DNA from: Taklimakanibacter deserti
Lineage (GTDB): Bacteria > Pseudomonadota > Alphaproteobacteria > Rhizobiales > Aestuariivirgaceae
Assembly (NCBI GenBank): GCA_003574785.1
Contig: QORU01000009.1
Coordinates: 186,001-250,000 of the forward strand
Direction: 5' to 3'
DNA: 64,000 bases
Both the position numbers and the translations under genes were made by a program. The notes under the pieces were generated by a model. That model did no database searches, was not told the origin of the DNA, and saw only the letters and a list, made by a program, of their open reading frames with translations. Below, one piece after another: positions 26,339 to 34,100 of this stretch (positions are counted from its first letter, which is position 1; every line of letters begins with the position of its first letter).

Positions 26339-27070
26339 ATGGCTCGAGGCGATGCGCTGGCGAGAAAAACCGATGAGCAACGGCATATGATCGAGATCGA
26401 TCTCGAAAAGGACGGCGTGCGGGGCGCCAATTCACGCCTGCATTCCTTGCCGAAGGACACCAATGAGCGGCACTGGCTCATCAGGAATCCGATGGGCCAG
26501 CATGCCATCGCCTGCGGGCTCGATGCGCCGATCACGGTCGAGATCGACGGTCATGCCGGCTTCTATTGCGGCGGCATGAACAAACAGGCCGAGATCCTGG
26601 TCCGCGGCCATGTCGGCCCCGGCGTGGCCGAGAACATGATGTCGGGCATCGTCAGGGTCGACGGCAATGCCAGCCAGTCGGCGGGTGCCACCGGCAATGG
26701 CGGGCTCCTTGTGATCAAGGGCGATGCCGCCTCGCGCTGCGGCATCTCGATGAAGGGCATCGACATCGTCGTCGGCGGCTCCGTCGGCCATATGTCGGCC
26801 TTCATGGCGCAGCGCGGCCATCTCGTCGTGTTGGGCGATGCCGGCGAAGCGCTGGGCGACTCCATCTATGAAGCGCGGCTCTATGTCAGGGGCAAGGTGA
26901 CGAGCCTCGGCGCCGACTGCATCGAGAAAAAGATGACCGAGCATCATCTCGCCAAGCTCGCGCGCTTCCTCGACCAGGCCGAGATCAAGGCCAATCCGCG
27001 CGACTTCCGCCGCTATGGCTCGGCGCGCAAGCTCTACAATTTCAACATCGATCACGCCGACGCTTACTGA
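26339..27070 (+). CDS. mgsB: N-methylglutamate synthase subunit B (GXGXG domain)
   Basis: 243 aa. A right-handed beta-helix GXGXG-domain protein like the C-terminal structural domain of glutamate synthase: repeated Gly motifs such as GHVGPGVAENMMSGIVRV, ATGNGGLLVIKGDAASRCGI, VGGSVGHMSAFMAQRGHLVV and GDAGEALGDSIYEARLYV. Corresponds to MgsB/GlxC. It starts one base after the mgsA stop and is followed 8 bp later by mgsC, so the three subunits are made together. In glutamate synthase this domain is structural and lies between the catalytic sites. Confidence 0.85.
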   Translation: MARGDALARKTDEQRHMIEIDLEKDGVRGANSRLHSLPKDTNERHWLIRNPMGQHAIACGLDAPITVEIDGHAGFYCGGMNKQAEILVRGHVGPGVAENMMSGIVRVDGNASQSAGATGNGGLLVIKGDAASRCGISMKGIDIVVGGSVGHMSAFMAQRGHLVVLGDAGEALGDSIYEARLYVRGKVTSLGADCIEKKMTEHHLAKLARFLDQAEIKANPRDFRRYGSARKLYNFNIDHADAY

Positions 27071-27078
27071 GGGCACAC

Positions 27079-28407
27079 ATGGATCCCAACACGCCGCGCA
27101 CCACGCCCCGCAAATCGGCGACCTTCGACGACTATACTTTGTCGGAAATCCGCCGTGCCGCCACCACCGGCATCTATGACATCAGGGGCGCGGGCGCCAA
27201 GCGCAAGCTGCCGCATTTCGACGACCTCCTGTTCCTCGGCGCCTCGATCTCGCGCTATCCGCTCGAAGGCTATCGCGAGAAATGCGGCACCAATGTCGTG
27301 CTCGGCACGCGCTTCGCCAAGAAGCCGATCGAGCTGAAAATCCCGATCACCATCGCCGGCATGAGCTTCGGCTCGCTGTCGGCGCAGGCCAAGGAAGCGC
27401 TGGGCAATGGCGCGACCCTTGCCGGCACGTCGACGACGACGGGCGACGGCGGCATGACGCCGGAAGAGCGCGGCCATTCGAAGACGCTGGTCTATCAGTA
27501 TCTGCCGTCGCGCTACGGCATGAATCCCGACGATCTGCGCAAGGCCGATGCGATCGAGGTCGTGGTCGGCCAGGGCGCCAAGCCGGGCGGCGGTGGCATG
27601 CTCTTGGGGCAGAAGATCTCCGATCGCGTGGCGCAGATGCGCTGCCTGCCCAAGGGCATAGACCAGCGTTCGGCCTGCCGCCATCCCGACTGGACCGGGC
27701 CCGACGACCTCGAGATCAAATTGCATGAGCTGCGCGAGATCACCAATTGGGAAAAGCCGATCTATATCAAAGTCGGTGGTGCCAGGCCCTATTACGATAC
27801 CGCGCTTGCGGTGAAGTCGGGCGCCGACGTCGTCGTGGTCGATGGGATGCAAGGCGGGACCGCGGCGACGCAGGAAGTCTTCATCGAGCATGTCGGCCAG
27901 CCGACCCTCGCCTGCATCCGCCCGGCTGTTCAGGCGCTGCAGGAACTCGGCATGCACCGCAAGGTGCAGCTCATCGTCTCGGGGGGCATCCGCAATGGCG
28001 CCGATGTGGCGAAGGCTTTGGCGCTCGGCGCCGATGCGGTGTCGATCGGCACCGCCGCACTGGTAGCCTTGGGCGACAACGACCCGCATCTCGAAGAGGA
28101 ATATCAGAAGCTCGGCACCACCGCCGGCGCCTATGACGACTGGCATGAGGGCAGGGACCCGGCCGGCATCACCACCCAGGACCCGGAGCTCGCCAAAAGG
28201 CTCGATCCGAAGCTCGCCGGGCGCCGGCTCGCCAATTACCTCAAAGTAATGACGCTCGAGGCGCAGACCATCGCGCGCGCCTGCGGCAAGAACCATGTCC
28301 ACAATCTGGAGCCCGAGGACCTGGTGGCGCTCACCGTCGAGGCCGCCGCCATGGCGCAAGTGCCGCTCGCCGGCACCAGCTGGATCCCGGGCAAGAACGG
28401 TTATTGA
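27079..28407 (+). CDS. mgsC: N-methylglutamate synthase subunit C (FMN-binding glutamate synthase-like)
   Basis: 442 aa. Equivalent to the FMN/iron-sulfur synthase domain of glutamate synthase: MSFGSLSAQAKEALGNGATL, GDGGMTPEERGHSKTLVYQY, VVGQGAKPGGGGMLLGQKI, KVGGARPYYDTALAVKSGAD, VVVDGMQGGTAATQEVFIEH and VSGGIRNGADVAKALALGAD. Cys residues near RCLPKGIDQRSACRHPDW fit the cluster region. Corresponds to MgsC/GlxD. It would condense the methylamine released by MgsA with 2-oxoglutarate and reduce the product to N-methylglutamate. The mgs operon ends at a 345-bp gap full of REP-like sequence. Confidence 0.88.
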   Translation: MDPNTPRTTPRKSATFDDYTLSEIRRAATTGIYDIRGAGAKRKLPHFDDLLFLGASISRYPLEGYREKCGTNVVLGTRFAKKPIELKIPITIAGMSFGSLSAQAKEALGNGATLAGTSTTTGDGGMTPEERGHSKTLVYQYLPSRYGMNPDDLRKADAIEVVVGQGAKPGGGGMLLGQKISDRVAQMRCLPKGIDQRSACRHPDWTGPDDLEIKLHELREITNWEKPIYIKVGGARPYYDTALAVKSGADVVVVDGMQGGTAATQEVFIEHVGQPTLACIRPAVQALQELGMHRKVQLIVSGGIRNGADVAKALALGADAVSIGTAALVALGDNDPHLEEEYQKLGTTAGAYDDWHEGRDPAGITTQDPELAKRLDPKLAGRRLANYLKVMTLEAQTIARACGKNHVHNLEPEDLVALTVEAAAMAQVPLAGTSWIPGKNGY

Positions 28408-28419
28408 TGCAGATCGACG

Positions 28420-28665
28420 CACATATCCTCTCTCCCTTAAACCCTCGCCCCGCTTCAGCGGGGAGAGGGGAGGGCCCCGACGCGACCTTGCTCCGCCGAA
28501 GCGAAGCCGCCCTGCTCCACCTAAGCGAAACTTCGGCTTCGCGAAGGCGAGAGCGGCGGGAGGGGTGAGGGGCATGCGCGAAATGAACGGAGGCCCCTCA
28601 CCTTCCCATTGCTCCGCAATGGGCCCCTCCCTCTCCCCGCTGCGCGGGGCGAGGTACAAAGAGGC
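28420..28665. repeat. Compound REP-like repeat after mgsC
   Basis: This stretch accounts for most of the 345 bp between mgsC and the LysE gene and holds no gene. Hairpins: CCCCGC/GCGGGG near 28450, GGTGAGGGGC (28564-28573) with GCCCCTCACC (28593-28602), and a CCCATTG/CAATGGG pair near 28605-28622. It uses the same blocks as the elements at 23401 and 38052. The promoter for the LysE gene must lie at its right end. Confidence 0.7.
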
Positions 28666-28752
28666 AAGTGGCCTGTGCCATAGTCTCCGCAGTGGCTCTC
28701 TCCGGTTTGCGGCAGGCCGGTCTATAGAGGGCGCGTAAAGGAGACACTCACC

Positions 28753-29364
28753 ATGGATCTTTCCGCCTTACTAATCTTCGCCGGCACCGTCGCCCTTGTG
28801 GCAGGCTCACCCGGACCCAGCCTTGCTGCCCTTGTCGCGCAGGTTATTTCACGCGGCTATCGGGGCGTCATTCCCTTCCTCGCTGCCATGTGGATCGGCG
28901 AAGCCATCTGGCTCGCTTTCGCGGTCTTCGGTCTTGCGATGATCGCCCAGACTTTCCATTGGGCCTTCCTCACCATCAAATATCTGGGCCTCGCCTATCT
29001 CGTCTATCTTGCCTATAAGATGTGGACTGCGCCGGTCGCGGTGAAGGAGGGCGAATTGCCCAGGGAGGATTCATCCTTCCGCCTGTTCCTCACCGGTCTT
29101 GCCATCACGCTCGGCAATCCGAAGATCATGGTGCTCTATATGGCGCTTCTGCCGACTGTCGTCGATCTCGCGCATGTGACGCTCATCGGCTGGGGCGAGC
29201 TTACGCTAACTCTGTTCCTGGTGCTGGCAGCGATCGATCTGAGCTATGTCTTTCTCGCCGCGCGGGCGCGTCAGTTCATCCGTAGCGCCAAGGCGATGCG
29301 CCTCGCCAATAGATGCAGCGCGCTCGCGATGGGCGGTGCCGCGGTCACCATGGCAACGAGGTAA
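28753..29364 (+). CDS. LysE/RhtB family amino-acid exporter
   Basis: Inner-membrane protein of 203 aa with about six hydrophobic segments. Family hallmarks: VALVAGSPGPSLAALVAQVI at the N-terminus, ISRGYRGVIPFLAAMWIGEA, KYLGLAYLVYLAYKMW and FLTGLAITLGNPKIMVLYMA. An AAAGGAGA ribosome site precedes the ATG. It lies three bases ahead of the OsmC gene, within the interval between mgsC and gmaS. LysE-type proteins export amino acids or analogues; here overflow of glutamate derivatives such as gamma-glutamylmethylamide is a plausible but unproven role. Confidence 0.9.
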   Translation: MDLSALLIFAGTVALVAGSPGPSLAALVAQVISRGYRGVIPFLAAMWIGEAIWLAFAVFGLAMIAQTFHWAFLTIKYLGLAYLVYLAYKMWTAPVAVKEGELPREDSSFRLFLTGLAITLGNPKIMVLYMALLPTVVDLAHVTLIGWGELTLTLFLVLAAIDLSYVFLAARARQFIRSAKAMRLANRCSALAMGGAAVTMATR

Positions 29365-29367
29365 ACG

Positions 29368-29835
29368 ATGGCCCATCTCCATACCGCCCGCATCCTGTGG
29401 GAGAGCAATACCGACGAGTTCACCAAGAACCAGTATTCGCGCGCCCATCACTGGTCCTTCGACGGCGGCCAGACGGTGCTCGCCTCCTCATCGCCGAGCG
29501 TCGTGCGGGTGCCGTTCTCCGATCCCGCCGGCATCGATCCCGAGGAGGCGCTGGTGGCGTCGATCTCGAGCTGCCACATGCTGACCTTCCTCTATCACGC
29601 CGCCAAGGCGGGCTTCACCATCCAGCGCTATGAGGACAATGCCGAAGGCCTGATGGCCAAGAACGCGGAAGGGCGGCTCGCCATCACGCGCTGCACGTTG
29701 AAGCCCAACGTCCAGTTCATCGGCAAGCAGCCGACGCGGCCAGAGCTCGATCATCTTCATCATCTGGCGCATGAGGAATGCTTCATCGCCAATTCCGTCA
29801 AAACAGAAATCATCTGCGAACCGCAGGGCGTATGA
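29368..29835 (+). CDS. OsmC family protein (putative peroxiredoxin)
   Basis: 155 aa, OsmC/Ohr fold. The first reactive cysteine lies in ALVASISSCHMLTFLYHAAK and the second in EECFIANSVKTEI, the usual pair for thiol-dependent reduction of organic hydroperoxides. Cytosolic. It starts three bases after the LysE gene and ends 31 bp before gmaS, so all three probably share a transcript. An OsmC protein is not part of the methylamine pathway; protection against reactive by-products is a guess. Confidence 0.9.
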   Translation: MAHLHTARILWESNTDEFTKNQYSRAHHWSFDGGQTVLASSSPSVVRVPFSDPAGIDPEEALVASISSCHMLTFLYHAAKAGFTIQRYEDNAEGLMAKNAEGRLAITRCTLKPNVQFIGKQPTRPELDHLHHLAHEECFIANSVKTEIICEPQGV

Positions 29836-29866
29836 ACTTGACTAAGGGTGGAAACAGGAGACCTTC

Positions 29867-31174
29867 ATGGCTGGGGATCTGGCAAAATTTGCCAAGGACA
29901 AAAAAGTAAAATTCTTCCTCTTCAATTTTACCGACCTTTTCGGCACGCAGCGCGCCAAGCTGGTGCCGGCGGAAGCGGTCGGCAGCATGCAGAAATCGGG
30001 CGCGGGCTTTGCCGGCTTCGCCACCTGGCTCGATATGACGCCGGCGCATCCCGATATCTTTGTCATGCCGGATGCGGATTCGGTGATCCAATTGCCGTGG
30101 AAGCCGGAAGTGGCCTGGGTCGCGGGCGATCCGTGGATGGAAGGCAAGCCGGTCGCCCAGGCGCCGCGCCTCGTGCTCAAGAACCTGCTCGACAAATGCG
30201 CCAAGCGCAACATGAAGCTGATGGCGGGCGTCGAGCCCGAATTCCATCTCATCAATGCCGACGGCTCGGCGGTCTCCGATCCGCGTGATACGCAGGAAAA
30301 ACCCTGCTACGACCAGTCTGCGGTCATGCGCCGCTTCGACGTCATCTCCGAGATCTGCACCACCATGATCAATCTTGGCTGGGCGCCCTATCAGAACGAC
30401 CATGAGGACGCCAACGGCCAGTTCGAGATCAACTGGAATTTCAACGACGCGCTGACCACGGCCGACCAGCTCTGCTTCTTCAAGTTCATGGTCAAGTCGA
30501 TCGCCGAGAAGCATGGGCTTCGGGCGACCTTCATGCCCAAACCTTTCGTCAACCTCACCGGCAATGGCTGCCATGTGCATATCTCGGTGTGGGACAATGG
30601 CCGCAAGAGCAATCTCTTCCACGACAAGAAGGGCGAGCTCGGCCTGTCGCCGCTCTGCTATAATTTCCTCGGCGGCTTGATGCACCACGCCGAGAGCTTT
30701 GCCGCCATCACCAACCCGACGGTGAACAGCTACAAGCGCATCAACGCGCCGCGCACGCTCTCGGGTGCCACCTGGTCGCCCAACACGGTGACCTTCGGCG
30801 GCAACAACCGCACCCATATGGTGCGCGTGCCGGATGAGGGCAGGGTCGAATTGCGGCTCCCCGACAATGCCGCCAATCCCTATCTGATGATGGCGGTGAT
30901 CCTGGCGGCGGGCTTCCACGGCATCGATGAGAAGATGGATCCGGGCAAGCGGCTCGACATCGACATGTATGCCGAGGGCCACAAGGTGAAGGGCGCCAAG
31001 AAGCTGCCGCTCAATTTGCTCGATGCGATCCGCAATCTCGAGAAGGACAAATATATCCTCGACGCGCTAGGGGCGGAATTCGCCTCCGCCTACATCAAAC
31101 TGAAGAACAATGAGTGGAACCAGTATTGCCGCCATCTCACCCAGTGGGAGCGCGACACGACGCTGGATTGCTGA
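29867..31174 (+). CDS. gmaS: Gamma-glutamylmethylamide synthetase (glutamine synthetase-like, GlnT type)
   Basis: 435 aa glutamine-synthetase-fold enzyme. GmaS joins methylamine to glutamate with ATP. Catalytic-barrel motifs: MAGVEPEFHLI (metal-binding Glu), EDANGQFEINW, GNGCHVHISVWD, the ATP/Glu-binding NSYKRINAPRT, FGGNNRTHMVRV and EGRVELRLPDNAANPYLMM. It is the type III/GlnT-like form, shorter than GlnA and with a reduced N-terminal beta-grasp. Context with mgsABC and mgdABCD favours gamma-glutamylmethylamide over glutamine synthesis; GlnT with broad amine specificity is the alternative. The last 59 bp recur, slightly mutated, 1.6 kb away beyond hipBA. Confidence 0.85.
   Translation: MAGDLAKFAKDKKVKFFLFNFTDLFGTQRAKLVPAEAVGSMQKSGAGFAGFATWLDMTPAHPDIFVMPDADSVIQLPWKPEVAWVAGDPWMEGKPVAQAPRLVLKNLLDKCAKRNMKLMAGVEPEFHLINADGSAVSDPRDTQEKPCYDQSAVMRRFDVISEICTTMINLGWAPYQNDHEDANGQFEINWNFNDALTTADQLCFFKFMVKSIAEKHGLRATFMPKPFVNLTGNGCHVHISVWDNGRKSNLFHDKKGELGLSPLCYNFLGGLMHHAESFAAITNPTVNSYKRINAPRTLSGATWSPNTVTFGGNNRTHMVRVPDEGRVELRLPDNAANPYLMMAVILAAGFHGIDEKMDPGKRLDIDMYAEGHKVKGAKKLPLNLLDAIRNLEKDKYILDALGAEFASAYIKLKNNEWNQYCRHLTQWERDTTLDC
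31116..31174. repeat. Left copy of a direct repeat: 3' end of gmaS
   Basis: The last 59 bases of gmaS including its stop codon. The right copy at 32773-32832 has four substitutions and one inserted base (about 92% identical). The two copies bracket hipA and hipB in direct orientation, like the att sites of elements that integrate at the 3' end of a gene and restore it. Confidence 0.85.
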
Positions 31175-32407
31175 TCAAAGACGAGCGAGGGGGACGCCTT
31201 CGAAATGACCCTCGATCGCTTGCACGGTTGAGGCAGGGAGAGGCAGATGGCTTCTCTCAGCCTGCCAGTGTTGATGAAATCGGCTGACCGTCTCACGCGC
31301 CGTATCAAGTATGAGTTTCTCGGGCAGCAGCGCCTTTATGGCAAGATGCGAGAGTTCGTCCTCGGTGAATTCATCGAAACGCTTCGTCCGGCTGAACGTC
31401 AACGCCGCTTTTGCATCGGGCAAATAGGAAATCGTCGAGACGAAATCATAGGCGGGCGACAGTCTCGCTTTGCGCCGGTCGGGATAGATCATTGACCAGT
31501 TCTTGAGGTGCATGTCGGCATTACCGATCAGCACATTGAAGACCAGCCTGCGGGTGAATTCCACCATGTCGTCCTGGCTGCCTTCCGCCCCGATCACCTG
31601 CGCGATATTGCGATAGCTGGCGCGTTTATATTTGTCCTCAGGATAGATGCCGAAGACTTGCGCGAAATCTTCAATATGGACCGCCATCGATGCCGGCGTC
31701 CGGTCGAAACGCTCAATGGCGAGCGCCATTCCCCTGAGGGCGCCGATGTCCCTGGGCAGGTTCTCGATCTCGTCGGGCTGGATGAGCTTGAGCGGCGGTA
31801 TGTTCATCCCGACGAGCCGGGCGAGCGTCATCATCGAGTACTCATTCTCGGGAACGCCTTCGAACTCGCGCGACGGGAGCTTCACAATCCATGATCCGCC
31901 TATTCCCTTGGCCGGTATGGTCAGGCCGCCACGCGCCTCGGCGACCGCTGAGAATTTGAGCTGCACGCCGGCCAACGAGAAGCGCAAGGCGTCTTCGTGA
32001 CGATGACCTTTGTCTGGAGCTTGATCCGGATCCACGAGCCAAGGCATGTTGTCGGGTGGTTGAATGGTGACGGCTCCGGGCAGATCCTCGCCCAGCGCCC
32101 ATGAGAGGAAGAACTCGCGTTGCGGATTCACGTCCGCTTTTGCGGCGAGATAGGCACGCAGGGGACCTTCCGGCAGAAGGTTCGAGAAAAAAGGAAGGAG
32201 CCGCGTCTGCGTCGGCTTGAAGTCGGTGATGAGACCACCGAGCGTGTCCTTAAAGGCGAGGCCGAGAGTAGGACGATCACTGTCCGTTAGATAGGCCTGG
32301 TTGAACGCGAGCAGAGTGCGATCGCCCGCCGTCCGGGTCAGCGTGCCGATCGGCCGCCCATGGAGGAGCACATCAAGGACAGTGAGATCAGGCATCGTCG
32401 TCTTCAT
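31175..32407 (-). CDS. hipA: HipA-family serine/threonine kinase toxin
   Basis: 410 aa. Toxin of a type II module; Escherichia coli HipA phosphorylates glutamyl-tRNA synthetase and induces dormancy. N-terminal HipA subdomain (VLLHGRPIGTLTRTAGDRTL), the regulatory loop SLAGVQLKFS (residues 144-153, counterpart of the Ser150 autophosphorylation loop), then the catalytic NVLIGNADMHLKNWS (Asp298) and metal-binding SPAYDFVST (Asp321). All kinase residues look intact. It overlaps hipB by 20 bp at its start. Its stop directly abuts the gmaS stop on the other strand. The module lies between direct repeats, pointing to acquisition as a unit. Confidence 0.93.
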   Translation of the reverse strand: MKTTMPDLTVLDVLLHGRPIGTLTRTAGDRTLLAFNQAYLTDSDRPTLGLAFKDTLGGLITDFKPTQTRLLPFFSNLLPEGPLRAYLAAKADVNPQREFFLSWALGEDLPGAVTIQPPDNMPWLVDPDQAPDKGHRHEDALRFSLAGVQLKFSAVAEARGGLTIPAKGIGGSWIVKLPSREFEGVPENEYSMMTLARLVGMNIPPLKLIQPDEIENLPRDIGALRGMALAIERFDRTPASMAVHIEDFAQVFGIYPEDKYKRASYRNIAQVIGAEGSQDDMVEFTRRLVFNVLIGNADMHLKNWSMIYPDRRKARLSPAYDFVSTISYLPDAKAALTFSRTKRFDEFTEDELSHLAIKALLPEKLILDTARETVSRFHQHWQAERSHLPLPASTVQAIEGHFEGVPLARL

Positions 32408-32687
32408 CGAGCGTGTAAGCTGGACGCTGATTCTGGTCGGCGGAAGCTTGTCTCACGATAGATTGCACCGCCGGGATATATTTTCGGGGAACAAGCATGA
32501 GTTCAAGATCGAGGATACGCGCGAGCTCGATCAGGCTTGATAGGCGCAGATCAACGGTGCCGGTCTCGATCTTCGAGATATGGCCCTGGGGCACCCCGGA
32601 CGCGGCGCTCAGGGCGCGTTGGCTCAATCCCTTGCCTTGGCGGGCTTTCTTGAGATCTTTGCCGATATCCTCAACTATATAAGCCAT
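32388..32687 (-). CDS. hipB: HipB-like XRE-family antitoxin
   Basis: 99 aa. An XRE helix-turn-helix fills residues 8-65: IGKDLKKARQGKGLSQRAL, SAASGVPQGHISKIETGTVD, LRLSSLIELARILDLELML. The acidic C-terminal tail (YTLDEDDDA) may engage the toxin. First gene of the module, upstream of and overlapping hipA by 20 bp, the classical antitoxin-toxin order. It would neutralise HipA and repress the operon. No clear ribosome site precedes the ATG at 32687. The AT-rich region just upstream has an inverted repeat at 32721-32740. Confidence 0.9.
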   Translation of the reverse strand: MAYIVEDIGKDLKKARQGKGLSQRALSAASGVPQGHISKIETGTVDLRLSSLIELARILDLELMLVPRKYIPAVQSIVRQASADQNQRPAYTLDEDDDA

Positions 32688-32720
32688 TTCGATACAGATT
32701 TACATATCAATAGTGGATAA

Positions 32721-32740
32721 TGATATGATATTCTATATCA
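32721..32740. promoter_or_regulatory. Inverted repeat upstream of hipB, candidate antitoxin operator
   Basis: Perfect arms TGATAT and ATATCA around 8 bases, in a strikingly AT-rich stretch 34 bp upstream of the hipB start. Autoregulatory operators of HipB also use an 8-base spacer (TATCC-N8-GGATA in Escherichia coli), but the arms here differ. Confidence 0.5.
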
Positions 32741-32772
32741 GATTCGGAATTTTTGATCAACTCCGGCTCGGC

Positions 32773-32832
32773 GGAACCAGTATTGCTGCCATCTCATCCA
32801 GTGTGGAGCGCGACACGACGCCGGATTGCTAA
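32773..32832. repeat. Right copy of the direct repeat: displaced gmaS 3'-end remnant
   Basis: About 60 bp matching the last 59 bp of gmaS (GGAACCAGTATTG..., ending GGATTGCTAA), with a one-base insertion that would break the frame, so it is a remnant. It marks the right edge of the hipBA segment. The hydrolase on the other strand takes its stop codon (TAG, complement of 32829-32831) from within this remnant, so the junction shaped that gene's end. Confidence 0.85.
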
Positions 32833-33749
32833 GGATTGCCTCGCGCGTCGCCGTCTCTCTGGGTGCGCTTGATGAAGTCGAGCATGAGCGATGCGGCTTG
32901 GCCTGCATGCGTCTCGAGCAGCAAATGGCCGGCGTCGAAAATATGGGATTCCATCCTTGGCAGATCGCGCATCCATGACAGGGTCTCGGCGATGTCGAAG
33001 AAGGCATCGTGCCGTCCCCAGAGCATGAGCGAAGGCGGCTGCCGGCGCGCCAGATATTCGGCGATCGCGTCGAAGCGGGCGGCGTAATGCCCATAGTCCG
33101 CGAGGAGTGCCCGCTGCGTGTCCATCCGGCCCGGCAACTGCATCACGCGCCAGTCCTCCTCCCATCTTTGCGCCGGGATTCGCGCGGTCACGTCCGGCGG
33201 AACATCGAGGAGATACTGGTCGCGCACGCCATCGAAGGTCAGAAACGCGGTCGCTTCGGCCTCGTTCTCCGGGCTCGGATCAGACCAGTAGGCCAGCGTC
33301 CCGGCCCATGCCGGCCCGAAGCCGGTTCGATGCGCGTTGGCGTTCTGAATGATGAGGCCCAGGACTTTCTCCGGCGCCTGCATGGCGATGTGGAAGGCCA
33401 CGGGTGCGCCCCAGTCGTGAACGTAGAGATAGAGCGGCCCGATCGCGAGGCGGTCCAGCAGCTCCGCGATGGCCTGGCCGAAGGCCGCAAACGAGACCTC
33501 AGGCAGCACGTCGGATTCGCCGAAGCCGGGCAGGTCGGGTGCGATCACATAGGCGGCCCGAGACAGCTCGGGTACGACCTCGCGAAAACCTCGCGCCGAA
33601 TTTGGAAATCCGTGCAAGAGCAGCAATGCGGGCCGCGAAGCCTTGCCTGCCGTGATGAAGGACAATTCGGTGCCGCCGGACAGGCGCATTCGCTGCCGCG
33701 TCGCCGGGTGTTTCCGCTCATCGATGATCCGATCGCTCACAGTGTCCAT
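32829..33749 (-). CDS. Alpha/beta hydrolase (haloalkane dehalogenase / epoxide hydrolase-like)
   Basis: 306 aa. HGFPNSARGF oxyanion region, PDLPGFGESD, and an elbow YVHDWGAPVAF in which the nucleophile is Asp rather than Ser, as in haloalkane dehalogenases and epoxide hydrolases. An acid in GRHDAFFD and His in DAGHLLLETH complete the triad. Substrate cannot be told. It is 48 bp downstream of a small hypothetical gene and follows acdS on the same strand, likely one operon. Its stop codon lies inside the gmaS remnant, so its last residues may have been altered by the hipBA insertion. No ribosome site is obvious ahead of the ATG. Confidence 0.85.
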   Translation of the reverse strand: MDTVSDRIIDERKHPATRQRMRLSGGTELSFITAGKASRPALLLLHGFPNSARGFREVVPELSRAAYVIAPDLPGFGESDVLPEVSFAAFGQAIAELLDRLAIGPLYLYVHDWGAPVAFHIAMQAPEKVLGLIIQNANAHRTGFGPAWAGTLAYWSDPSPENEAEATAFLTFDGVRDQYLLDVPPDVTARIPAQRWEEDWRVMQLPGRMDTQRALLADYGHYAARFDAIAEYLARRQPPSLMLWGRHDAFFDIAETLSWMRDLPRMESHIFDAGHLLLETHAGQAASLMLDFIKRTQRDGDARGNP

Positions 33750-33797
33750 GCGGAGGTAACGCCGTCGGGCAGGCAGGCGTTCCAGCCGCGCCGCCGC

Positions 33798-34094
33798 TCA
33801 AGGGAAGATCGCGCCGGCGAGGGTAATGGGTTCGATTTCCAGCAATCGCATTTCTACGACACCAGGAAATCCGGAGTCGCGTTGCCACGCGGCAATGGTC
33901 GACTCGGCACAGTCGACGCCTGCAAATTCAAGGGCAATTGTCTCAGTGCCGGCCCTGCCGGAGCGAGCCGGCTCAGTTCCGACAAATTTGAGCTCTGCCT
34001 TGCCTTCGATCGCCAGCATGGCTGCGTGGTCGAGAATCCATGATCGCGCCTCGGGCCGGTCGGCAGGAAATTCAAACAGGATGACAGCGCCCAT
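33798..34094 (-). CDS. Hypothetical protein (98 aa) between acdS and the hydrolase
   Basis: I do not recognise a family. The 98-residue product reads like a folded alpha/beta protein (AVILFEFPADRPEARSWIL, GVVEMRLLEIEPITL) with balanced composition and no membrane segment or signal peptide. The ATG follows a GGAT-type weak ribosome site. It starts 6 bp after the acdS stop and ends 48 bp before the hydrolase, a typical operon spacing, which supports a real gene. The opposite strand also has a long open frame, but with poorer composition. Confidence 0.55.
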   Translation of the reverse strand: MGAVILFEFPADRPEARSWILDHAAMLAIEGKAELKFVGTEPARSGRAGTETIALEFAGVDCAESTIAAWQRDSGFPGVVEMRLLEIEPITLAGAIFP

Positions 34095-34100
34095 GTCATA

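Noticed and set aside
29867..31174. Calling gmaS an ordinary glutamine synthetase (glnA)
   Set aside because: Length and motif form are those of the GlnT/GmaS type, and the genomic context is methylamine metabolism.
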